From: Nyssa sinensis
Lineage: Eukaryota > Streptophyta > Magnoliopsida > Cornales > Nyssaceae
Assembly (NCBI GenBank): GCA_008638375.1
Contig: VIRR01000480.1
Coordinates: 458,155-522,154, forward strand
Direction: 5' to 3'
DNA length: 64,000 bases
Below the pieces are notes generated by a model that saw nothing but the letters and a program-made list of their open reading frames with translations, searched no databases and was not told where the DNA came from. This document shows, in pieces, positions 36,400-47,900 of the stretch (positions are counted from its first letter, which is position 1; each line of letters opens with the position of its first letter). The position numbers and the translations under genes were made by a program.

Positions 36400-36470
36400 A
36401 ATATTAATAAAATTAATAATAACAACTTGAAAAATTTAATTTATAAAAAAAAAATTTTCAGGTTGTTACA
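34755..36470 (-). repeat. Element B right (5') LTR
   Basis: 1,716 bp, same length as and apparently identical to 27725-29440, including its short frames. It should hold the promoter, but no specific TATA box stands out in the AT-rich sense 5' end. Confidence 0.95.
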
Positions 36471-36475
36471 ACAAC

Positions 36476-38913
36476 TGCTGGTATGATGAAACGCTAATGC
36501 CAGAAATAAAGCTAAGACGTGGCATGTGCAAAGTGTACATTTATTTCTAAATGACATTCAAGCATCGCAGTATATATATGAATGGTATGCGTGACACACC
36601 CATGCACAACTCTATGCCGCACCCACGCACCCATGTCTCATTTACGGGTACTCCCCGATGGCATGAAGTACCAATGCAATGGCCGATTTTGGGTTTTTCA
36701 CCACAGGATCTACACCCTCATAATGCAAAGCACCATGTGCTTACCCACACTATGTTCTCAAGAAATTCGTCATATGCCAATATGCCAATGCAATCTCAAT
36801 GAACATGAATCTCAATAAGATATAACATGCTCGGACAATAAGAAGTAAATCACTAATCGGTTCTGTATACATGCATATCTCATATGTTCGTACATCATGA
36901 TTCATGTTCTTCACTTTATTAATTTGCAAGTAACACATAACATGTGAGCAACCAATTCCAAATAAACAGGTAAACACATTACAGATAAACACATACAGCA
37001 TTCCAGTCATTCACAAATATTCCTAACTTAACTTCATTTCTAACACTAGCAAAACACCATACCTGATGGGTTGGTATCAACCCTAGAAGATCGTGAACTA
37101 TATGTAACTGAACGGGTGGATGAAAATGTAGGAGATCAGATCGCCTCCTCCTGTCCTGTCAGCGTCCCTAAAAGTAGAAATTACAACTCAGTCCATTGTT
37201 GTTTGAATTTATGCTATTCATCAAATTTTATGTCTTTAAATTCATAGGTTTCTATTCTACTAAATTAAACTCTACTATTGGTTTTAGAACGTTTAAGAAA
37301 GTAAGTCTAGGTTTTCGTAGAACTCAATTCGGACACCTGGGTTGAAAAGGGCAAAACAGTCATTTTGCACTTTACACGTGTCCTTACATTTCGTGACCTC
37401 TTTTCACAAATCGGACTCCACGGTTGAGTCCGAAATGTTCGAGATAATAGAATTCTACTATTTGTTTATCTAATTCGGAGTTCGTTTGACTGTGTTTCAA
37501 TCTAGGGGCATTTTAGTAATTTTAAGGGTTACTACGGGTCTTTTATTTTTCGGGACCCCGTCTCGTAAAACGGACCTCACCATTGGTCTCGGAATAGTCG
37601 AGATAGTCAAAATACACTAATGACTTGTCTCATTTGGACTCCGGGATGTTTTTGAATATTTAATTAATTAAATTAATTTAATTAAATAATTAATTAATTA
37701 ATTTAATTAATATTTTATTAATAATTTAATCAGGTGGGTCAAAGTGTAATTTCTAACAGTTGGGGGTCAATTCGTAATTTCTGAAAGTTCAGGTTAAGGT
37801 TCAAATTCAAAAGGTTCAAATTCAAAGGTTTAAATTCTAAAAGGTTCAAATTCAATTAATTTAAAACAGTGGCTGACACGTGGCAGGGGCGATCCACGCC
37901 TGCCCCGATCCGGACCCGATCCGACCCGGGACCCGACCCGGCAGACCCCCTTCTCCCCCCCGTTTTTCCGGCGGAGCTCCGGTCACCCTCTCCGGCGCCG
38001 GTGACCGGATTTTCAGAAAAATCAAGTTTTTAAACTTGATTTTTATGGCGTTTTCGAAGCCCCTTTTAATTCTAAACTATTCTAAAACGTTTTTGGAGTA
38101 TTTTAATATCGTTTTGAAGCTTCCAATCACGGTGAAAACCCAGATTTTTCCCCCACGGCCGTGACCTGCACCTCCATTTTTCTCCCTCATTTCTCAACCG
38201 TTTTCTATCATTTTTGTTGCATTTTAATCCTCACACTATGCTCTACAAGGTTCGATAATTTAAATCAATTGAAATGCTCTAAAATAAATCGAAACAGAAG
38301 TGACCCACTTACAAGTTTTTCGGCCGTTTCTCTCTCTAGCCGTGTCCTCCTTCTCCCTCTTGCTCCGAGCTCGAACCAGGTCTCTAACCCTCCTTCAGAG
38401 CTCTGTTTCTCTCCCTCTTTTCTGCTTCTTTCCTTCTCTTCCTTTCCACCCGAGACACTCCCTTTATTTTCTTCACTCTCTCTCTCTATATCTCTCTCTC
38501 TCCCTCTCTCTCTCTCTCTCTCCCCAAGACCAACCACCCTCTGCCCACTTCTGCACTCTCCCACTCCCTGAATCCCACTCACACACACAACCTCACCCAT
38601 ACCCCTTTGAGTGTGTAACACTCAAAGTCACACACATACACACACACGGTTACACACACATACACACACTGTTCTACACCCATTTATATATACATATACA
38701 CACATATAATCACACATTTATTTATATACACTCATATAATTTTTTTACACATTTTATACATACATACAAATAATAAAAAAAAGAATTTTAATTTTCCATA
38801 CACATATATCCAACATTAATAATAATAATAATGATAATAATAATAATAAAATTAATTAATTAACAATTGCAGAATAATAAATAAATAAAAAAAAAATTTT
38901 CCATGTTATAACA
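36476..38913 (-). repeat. Element A right (5') LTR, second part
   Basis: It resumes at TGCTGGTATG, exactly where the left LTR has that sequence (22281), and runs to ATAACA. It includes a copy of the hairpin at 38605-38627 and of the G-box at 37875-37884. Confidence 0.95.
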
Positions 38914-40704
38914 TTGATTAAGTGATACAAACCAGAATATACCCAACACCTTTATAAGATGTAAAAGTTGCTAAAAAAGTAGCTATATATGTAAGAATCA
39001 GAAAGTACTGATTCAAGTATCACTTTGTAAAATAATCTAAATTACACTACACTGACCTTTTTAAAATTTTTTCACAATTATATTAATTTGTTTTAAAAAT
39101 TTAAAATTACATTAACATTTTCTCTTTAATTTGATAATATATAATACTCCACTCCAGTCAATTTTTTTTTTTAAATGACAAAATTATCTCTTATATATTT
39201 TTGTTTAATGTTTTAAATTTTAATTATTTTTTTTCATTTTTCAAATAAATATTGATAAAAACCTTAAATTTATTTTTATATAAAATAAAAATAATTTATT
39301 TACCTTAAATTTATTTTAAAATAAAATAATAAAAATCTTTAAAAAATGTTAGAAAAATTATAAAAAATACAAAAATAAATAAATAAATAAAGGAAATTTT
39401 GTCTTTTTGAAAACAAATTGACTGAATGTAGGTATATGTATATTGTCAGGTAAAGTAGGGAAGGTCAATGTAATCTTAGAAATCTCAGGAGAAATCAATG
39501 TAATTGTCAGAAATTTCAGGAGAAGTCAATATTTCAATAAGTTATAAGTTAATATCTTATAACTTAGTGAAATATTGTTTAGTCAAAATTGCTTTCCTCT
39601 TTTTTGTTTGACACTAAGTTATATATGATAATATGTCTTTATTTTAACAATTTGGCAATTCACATTCTTTATTATCATATTGTATAATACAAATATATTT
39701 AATAATTTACACAAGTTACAAAATGATTATAATTTCAAAGATTAAAAAATAATTAAGATATACTTTAATCTTTACTTATAAATATTGATTATTACAAGTA
39801 TGAACAATAAGTCCTCAATCACTTGCCTATCTTATAATTCGGTATATAGTTTGTAACATGACTGTTCATACTTGGTGATATTAATAACCCAAGTGAAGAG
39901 TAATATAAAAATTATTATGATCTTATTTTTATGTAATTAAACATAATATCAATGTTTATAAAATCTTTCCCAGTTAATTTCTCATGTATATAATTTATAC
40001 CATAAAATATTATTATCATATTACTAAGGATTGATAGAATAACAATAATCATTAATAAGATCATAAACTTGTGTTATATTGAATCAGTAAGAATTTTTTA
40101 CAAACATTACAAGGGTATTATACATGATAAAACACTTCAGTGTAATATCAAAAATCAGTAAGAATTTATGTAAGTAGCATAATATTGTGAAAAATAATAT
40201 ATTACTAATTACCAATATTACTTATCTAATTTATTTTAACATGATATTAATAACAGTTCAGTGTAAGAATTTCATGTAAATTACTATTATTATAATTATA
40301 TATTTGGCTAATAGTTACAACATATGTTCATGACGGATATTATTAATATAATATTATTTATGTGATAATCATATAATTATATCATATTTGGCAATAATAC
40401 ATAATATATTATTGGCTTATTATTTCACATGAATATGAGATAAAATATTTTATTATGTGAGTATAAAGAGTAAAATAAGAATTCACTTATTATAAAAAAA
40501 GTATGGACAAAATAAATAATTACCTATTATTTTTATAAGACCATAAAATTGTGTAATAAAATAAGATCATAATAAGCATGTTAAAGATCATATTCGATAC
40601 ATATGAACATGTATGTATTTTAACCAATCAATATGATCGACTGTGCCTTAGTAGATTGTTATAATATGATTGTAATTATATAATTATCATGTATAATTAT
40701 GAAA

Positions 40705-40848
40705 ATGTAAAATACCAAATTACTCCTTATAAAGATATAATTTTAAAGATTGTATTGTAGATATTTTGTATTATGCTTAATTGGGTCAGGGTAATACAAA
40801 ACCCTGACCCAATTATATCTTTATAAGGACTAATTTGGTATTTTACAT
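40705..40848. repeat. Nested inverted repeat
   Basis: The inner arms AATTGGGTCAGGGT and ACCCTGACCCAATT (14 bp, 40779-40792 and 40801-40814) enclose 8 nt. Outer arms of about 38 bp (40705-40742 and 40811-40848) match with few mismatches; an unpaired 36-nt segment sits on the left between the two stems. It may be a degraded foldback element. Confidence 0.8.
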
Positions 40849-41810
40849 GTACTAAGCTAAATTTATAAATTAGATATTAGCAATATTACGATAATTTATT
40901 AATTGTTATAATAGATATTAGACCATTAGAGCACATAATGAATAGGCAATAATAGGCAAACTTATCCACACAATTACATATTGATTGATAAATTGCTTTT
41001 ATTATTGAAAATGACAAAATTACAAAATAATTATAATAATGACCAATTAAGCATAATATATTTCTAATTACCAATATTACATAATTTGGGTAATATTATG
41101 ATCATTTATCACATTCAGCCAATGTAAATAATATATTAATACTATTGGTAATCACCAATATAAACACAGAGCTTATATTATGTTCATACTAATAACGGTT
41201 ACAATTATTGATTCTTTACAATATTTAAATGCTTATCTTGTTATTATAGTATTATAGTATGGTCTTTTATTAAATATATTTGTATTATGAATAGATATAA
41301 CTTAGTAGATATATCACATTGCTTTTATAAGAAATATTTTTAAAATACTAATATGTTATATTAAATTACATATTATTGTTAATATCTAATTATTTATTGG
41401 ATAAAATTACAATTATTCATGATATGATTGTAGACAATCATAACATAATATGTTACATATACGGTGTTAATAGTAAATTTCACAAGATTAACCATAACAT
41501 TGATGGAATTGCACTAATTTATCATATTAATATATGATAGTTAAAATTATAATTAATTATTTTGCTTCTAATATTATGATTAATTTATTGCTTTATTTGC
41601 ATGTCTATCTAATATTAGATTATAATATTAAAATCCCCAATATGATGTTTATCTCACATGTGATAATACAATATGAATTGACTTTGTAATAGTTGTCATA
41701 AGATATACAATTATATGCTATTTGGTATAAAGTGATTTACCAAATTATATAATACATTTTCTATTGACAAAGCAAAAATAATAGTAACTATTTCACATGT
41801 GATTATAGAC

Positions 41811-41881
41811 ATTACTTTACAAGTCAAGGAGTTTTTTAATCTGAACCGTACAAAATTTAATAACCCAATAGATTATAATAA
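41811..41881. repeat. 71-bp exact repeat, copy 2
   Basis: Identical to 20335-20405. It ends 20 bp before element C. Confidence 0.85.
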
Positions 41882-41901
41882 GTTAATATGTAGTAATTGA
41901 C

Positions 41902-44611
41902 TGTCACGCCCCGGATTCCAGCGAACCCGAGGTGCGAGTAACGAGACAAGGAAAATAAAATAATAAAGAAATAAAAGATAATAATAACATTCTCATACAT
42001 TCTGTACACTGTTCGGATATATACATAGGTCTGGTCCACTTGCTTACAACATGTAAAATGAAATAAGGTCTTGGGCTTATGCCCTTATACAATATCAAAA
42101 ACAAACGCCCCTTGGGCCTAACACAGTCCCTAGTCAAATCATCTCCACGTCTCGTACTGCTGGGACATCATCTGAAATATTGCCCCACTAAAGGGGTCAG
42201 CTCAACATGCTGGTACAATATAATGCTAATGCAAGAGACAAAACCAAGGTCGTGGCATGTGCAAGTGTACAGTTATTTCTATATGGCATTCGATATCATG
42301 ATGACAGGATATGAACAATGTACAGTATATAAGTAGTATGTGTGACACACCCATGCAACTCTATGCCCACCCATGTCTCATGATATGGTCCTTCCCCGTC
42401 GACATGAGTACCTTGTATGTCTCGCTTCACGGTCCGGAACCCGTCAGGCCGGCGAGTACCTATTGGCCGATTTTGGGTTTTTCACCACAGGATCTACACC
42501 CTCATAATGCAAAGCACCAAGTGCTTACCCACGCCATGTCCAAAGAATTTCACCATGCCAATATGCTCTGATCTCATCATGTCATGACACCTCTCATTCA
42601 TACATAAAGCATGCCTCCAAGTACACAGTTCGTAATATCAACAGTTCATCCAAGCATATTATTCACACTATACACTAACACATACAGTATATCCATAATC
42701 ATCATACAACTCAGCAAGATAGCACGTAGCACATAAACATGTGAATACTCAAGCAACATGTGAACAATCAATACAGCGAAGCAAGTACTCCTAATCTCAA
42801 TTCTATTTCTCACTTAGCACAATATATCGTACCTGGTAATCGATCTCAAACCGGAAGAGTGTACTCGTGGTAAGGTGGAACCACCGTAAGAATACCGAAG
42901 GTCAGGTCACCTTCTCCTTGCCTTTCCGTGTCCCTAAAATTCATAACACGAAACTCAGTTTAATTGTCCCTTGAATTATGCTATTCATCAAATTTTATGT
43001 CTTTAATTCATAAGTTTCTATTTTACTAAATTAGACTCTACCATTGAGTCCGGAACGTCGAAGAAAATAAGTTTAGGCTCTTATTGAATTCAATTCGGAC
43101 ACCTGGGTTAAAAAGGGCAAAACAGTCATTTTGCACTTTACACGGGTCCTTACATTTCATGATCTCTTCTCACAAATCGGACTCCACGGTTGAGTCCGGA
43201 GTGCTCGAGATAATAAAGTTTCACTATTTGGTCACCTAGTTTGGAGTTCATTTGATCGTATTTCAATTCAGGGGCATTTTGGTAATTTTTTCATGTCACT
43301 ATGGGTCTTTTATTTTTCGGGACCCCGTCTCGTAAAACGGACCTCGCCATTGGCCTCAGAATGGCCGAGATAGTCAAAATACACTAATGACTTGTCCCAT
43401 TTGGACTCCGGGATATTTTGGAATATTTAAATAATTAAATTAATTTAATTAATTAATTAATTAATTAATTTAATTAATAATTTATTAATATTTTATTCAG
43501 GAGGGTCAAATCAGAATTATTAATAGTTGGGAGGGTCAATTTATAATTTCTGCAAGTTTTGGGTTAATTTTCAATTATCAAAAGTTCAGGGGCAGAATTG
43601 TAAATTTGAGAACCTTTATTCCATATTCGGACAGCCAAACAAGGATTAGCCTAAAACAGGGATAAGATATCCCTGTTCTCATTTATTTCAGATTCTTAAT
43701 TTCATACATCCACAACCAAACACCCCCTTTAAATCTTTTAATTTAAAACATATGGCGACACGTGGCAGGGCGGTTCACACCCGCCCGAACCGGACCCGAG
43801 CCGACCCGACCCGAACCCGGACAGATCCCCCCTTCTTCCCCGACTTTCCGGCGACGCACAGTAGGGTTCCGGCGCCTTCTCCGGCGCCGGCGACCCACCT
43901 CCGGCGACCTTTTCAACTTTTCAGAATGCAGTTTTCTTCATTTTCTCCCAAGGATTCTATATCTAGGCTTAGTTTTGGACTCAACCTATTAGATTCCCAC
44001 GAAATAGAGGGTCAAACCCTCGGTCAAAACTCCGGCCGATTCTATTTCTCCATTTTCCCTCACTGGTTTTGGTTAGTTCAAACCCCAAATGGTTTCTGCA
44101 CCTTAGGAGGTTATTTCCCATCATTCTAGTCTAATTTAACACATAAAATATCACCACCCATTTCCACTAACCGTGACCTGCAACCCTATTGTTCTCCCTC
44201 ATTTCTTGTTCATTCCACTTGGTTTTTCTTGCAAGATAATCTACGTTTTATACATTACAAGACCCTATATTTAAAACAATTTAATATGCAAAGAAATGAG
44301 AATTCAGAACTGGAACTACTCACCCCTTTTCTTTCTGGATCTTTCTCTCTCTCTAGCCGACCTCTCCTTCTCTCTTCTGCTTCACTTCTGGTTCAAGTTC
44401 CTTATGCTCCTCCCAATGTACACGACCTCTCTTGCTCCTTCTCTCAGTTTTTCCTTGCCTTTCTCTCCTCTTTTCTTCCCACCCGAGACCACTTATGCAT
44501 CACAACTCAATCTCACACGTCTCTCTCCCTTTGACCTCTATCACTCTACATCAGCCACCTTCTTTCTCCCAAAATGCAGCTTTGCATTCAATGCAAAGCT
44601 GCTCTACTCTA

Positions 44612-44645
<34 letters not shown>

Positions 44646-44932
44646 GTAGCTTACTTCTCTCATACACTAGACACACACCAAACACACACACCCAGCCGAC
44701 ACTACACCTCACACACTCTGCCAAATGCACCCTCCCACACATCCATATATACATGCCCATATACATGCACACATTACACAATTAATTCACACATACCTTC
44801 ACATATATACTATGTATAATTATAACACTAATGCACCAAAATTAATAACCATGATAATAATAATAATAACAATAAAAATTTAATTAATCAAGAATAATAA
44901 TAAAATAAAAAAAAAAATTTCATGTCATAACA
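41902..44932 (-). repeat. Element C left (3') LTR
   Basis: 3,031 bp in the long-LTR layout: three modules, AATT run, G-box at 43757-43766, GC-rich block, CT-rich tract, 13-bp hairpin at 44576-44602, (TA)n at about 44619-44645, TAATAA tail. Confidence 0.95.
44576..44602. other. Hairpin in the C LTR, left copy
   Basis: GCAGCTTTGCATT and AATGCAAAGCTGC are perfect 13-bp arms around a single C. The second copy is at 55854-55880. LTR E has the same arms with a T in the centre. Confidence 0.9.
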
Positions 44933-44945
44933 TCCTTCCCTCCTT
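44933..44945 (-). promoter_or_regulatory. Element C polypurine tract
   Basis: AAGGAGGGAAGGA in sense, followed by the 8-bp-arm hairpin at 44950-44968, as in A and B. Confidence 0.88.
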
Positions 44946-44999
44946 ACAAAAATTTCGTCCCGAAATTTAAAATAACATAAAGCAAAAGAAAATACATCA

Positions 45000-47900
45000 C
45001 TAATCAAACAACTCGGGGTATCTAGCACGGACCTCGGCCTCACGCTCCCAAGTAGCCTCCTCGACCCCATGATGGTTCCAACGAACCTTGACCAAAGGGA
45101 TGGTCCTGCCTCGCAGAACCTGATCCCTCGAGTCCAATATCTCCACGGGTCTCTGGTCATAGGAAGCGTCCCCCTCCAACTGGAGATCTACCCAATCTAA
45201 TACATGTGAGGGGTCGGGATGGTACTTCCTCAGCATCGATACATGGAAGACGTCGTGAACCCCAGATAGCTGTGGTGGCAAGGCCAGCTTATAAGCCACC
45301 TCACCAACCCTCCCAAGAATCTCAAAGGGGCCGATAAATCGTGGCGATAGCTTCCCACCACGTCCAAACCTCCTCAAGCCCCGTCTGGGAGACACCTTGA
45401 GGAACACATGGTCCCCCACCCCAAATGCCAAGGGTCGCCGCCTCCTATCAGCATAGCTCCTCTGGCGACTCTGGGCCGTCAACAAGCGCTGCCTGATCAC
45501 CTGGATCTTGTCCGTGGTCTCACGGACTATATCGGGTCCCAAGGCAGCTGTCTCACCTACCTCAGTCCAACATACTGGGGAACGGCATGGCCTACCATAC
45601 AACGCCTCAAATGGTGCCATCTCTATACTGGACTGATAGCTGTTGTTGTAGGCAAACTCGACTAAGGCAAGGTGATCCTCCCAGCTACCCCTGAAATCCA
45701 TGACACAAGCCCTAAGCATGTCCTCAAGGATCTGAATGGTGCGCTCTGACTGGCCATCTGTCTGGGGGTGAAAGGCAGTACTAAACTGGAGCTGTGTCCC
45801 TAAGGCTGTCTGGAGACTCTGCCAAAACCGGGCAGTGAAGCGCGGGTCCCTATCTGAAACAATGGATACCGGCACCCCATGTAGTCGTACAATCTCTCGA
45901 ATATACAATCTACTGAGGGTATCTGATGAATCAGTCACTCTGATCGGCAAGAAGTGAGCAGACTTCGTCAGTCTGTCCACGACAACCCAAACTGCATCAT
46001 GGCCTCTCGGTGACTTCGGAAGACCCATCACGAAATCCATAGTCACGTGCTCCCACTTCCACTCGGCCACTGGCAATGGCTGTAACAATCCCCCAGGTCT
46101 CTGGTGCTCAGCCTTCACCTGCTGGCACGTGAGACATCTCGACACGAACTGCGCCACATCCCTCTTCATCCCCGCCCACCAATACTGACGGCGCAGATCG
46201 TGATACATCTTAGTGCCCCCTGGGTGCACTGCCAGACGTGAGTGGTGGAAATCTCTAAGGACCTCAGCCCTAAGAGACTCTGGGACAAAAACTCTACCCG
46301 AATACCTCAGACTAAGGTCAGAATGCACCGTCCATCCCGCAAATCCCTCGGGACTAGCAATCCGTACTCTGATCTGATCTGCCTCAACATCCACTAGCTG
46401 TGCCTCTATCACTCTAGTCAGAAGGGTGGGCTGTGCACACAAGCTGAACAGAGTGGCCTGTCCCTCAAACTCAGCAATATCCAGATCAAACTCGCCAATA
46501 TCTCCCATCATCTCCCACTCCCTGATGGCAATACTGGCAACTGTACCCCTCGATCTCCTGCTCAGTGCGTCAGCCACCACATTGGCTCTCCCTGGGTGGT
46601 ACTGGAGGTCAAAATCATAATCCTCCATGTACTCCATCCACCTCCTCTGCCTCAGGTTCAGGTCCTTCTGCGTGAAGATATACCTGAGGCTCTTGTGGTC
46701 AGAGAATACCTCGAATCTCTCCCCGTATAAGTAGTGTCGCCAACTCTTCAGTGCAAAGATGACGGCAGCTAACTCTAAGTCATGTGTGGGGTAGTTCCGC
46801 TCGTGGTTCTTCAACTGACGAGAACCGTAGGCTACCACTCTGCCATCCTGCATCAATACACACCCTAATCCCTCTCGGGATGCATCACAGTACACAGCGT
46901 AGCCCACTCCCCTCTCAGGTATGATCAAAACAGGCGCTGAAGTCAATCTCCCCTTCAGCTCCTGAAAAGACTGCTCACAGTCCTCCGTCCATAAGAATCT
47001 GGCGCCCTTGCGCGTCAGACGAGTCATCGGCGCGGCAAGACGGGAGAAACCCTCCACAAATCGTCGGTAGTATCCGGCCAACCCCAGAAAACTCCGAATC
47101 TCGAATACACTGCTCGGCCTCTCCCAGCTCATGACCACCTCAATCTTGGAGGGATCCACAGATACCCCTCCACTGGACACTACATGCCCCAAGAACTGCA
47201 CCTCTCTAAGCCAGAACTCGCACTTCGAGAACTTGGCAAACAGGCGATGCTCCCTCAAAATCTGTAGTACAGTCCTCAAATGATAGGCATGTACATCCTC
47301 AGCTGGTGAATACACTAAGATGTCATCCACAAATACCACCACGAACTGATCCAGGTAAGGACTGAAAATGCGGTGCATCAAGTCCATGAATGCCGCTGGG
47401 GCATTCGTCACTCCGAAAGGCATGACCACAAACTCATAGTGACCATAGCGAGTGCGGAAGGCCGTCTTCGCTATGTCCTCCTCCCTGACCCTCAACTGGT
47501 GGTAACCCAATCTGAGATCAATCTTCGAGAAGCATCTCGAACCTCTCAGCTGATCAAACAAATCGTCAATCCTCGGCAACGGGTACTTATTCTTGATAGT
47601 AACCCGGTTCAGCCTCCTGTAGTCTACACATAATCGTAGCGTCCCGTCCTTCTTCTTCGCGAACAGTGCCGAGGCACCCCACGGAGAAGTGCTAGGACGG
47701 ATAAACCCCTTCCGCTGGAGGTCAGTCAACTGCTCCCTCAGCTCTCTCAACTCAGCTGGAGCCATGCGGTAAGGTGGTATGGAAATGGGTGTAGTGCCAG
47801 GAATGAGCTCTATAGTGAACTCGATCTCTCGTCTAGGGGGTAGACAAGTCAAGTCACTCGGGAAGACGTCGGGGAACTCATCCACGACCGGGGGTAGCAC

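Larger units (their letters stand above)
27725..36470 (-). mobile_element. Element B: complete gypsy (Tekay/Del-type) retrotransposon
   Basis: An 8,746-bp element with LTRs of 1,716 bp each, primer site, polypurine tract and an uninterrupted gag-pol. Its duplication ACAAC lies at 27720-27724 and 36471-36475, inside the right LTR of element A. The two LTRs have the same length and appear identical. All parts needed for movement are visible, so this is a very young, possibly active copy. Confidence 0.96.
21984..38913 (-). mobile_element. Element A: non-autonomous gypsy element, with B nested inside
   Basis: Its ends TGTCACG ... ATAACA are flanked by TTGAT at 21979-21983 and 38914-38918. The left LTR is 2,735 bp; the right LTR is split by element B and also sums to 2,735 bp. 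Internal DNA is only 2.7 kb and has the primer site, polypurine tract, a shortened Gag and the integrase tail, but no reverse transcriptase. Without element B and its duplication it is about 8.2 kb. Identical-looking LTRs show it moved recently, so enzymes must have come from elsewhere. Confidence 0.95.
38919..41896. other. Extremely AT-rich island without genes
   Basis: Almost 3 kb of A+T-dominated sequence with many short self-complementary stretches and no convincing frame. It holds a large interrupted inverted repeat (40705-40848) and copy 2 of the 71-bp repeat. No transposase or transposon ends were identified. Confidence 0.6.

Noticed and set aside
43752..44129. 125-residue Arg/Pro/Thr-rich frame in LTR C (copy at 55030)
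   Set aside because: It is produced by the GC-rich CCGACCCG block; it overlaps another frame of equal quality and shows no domain.
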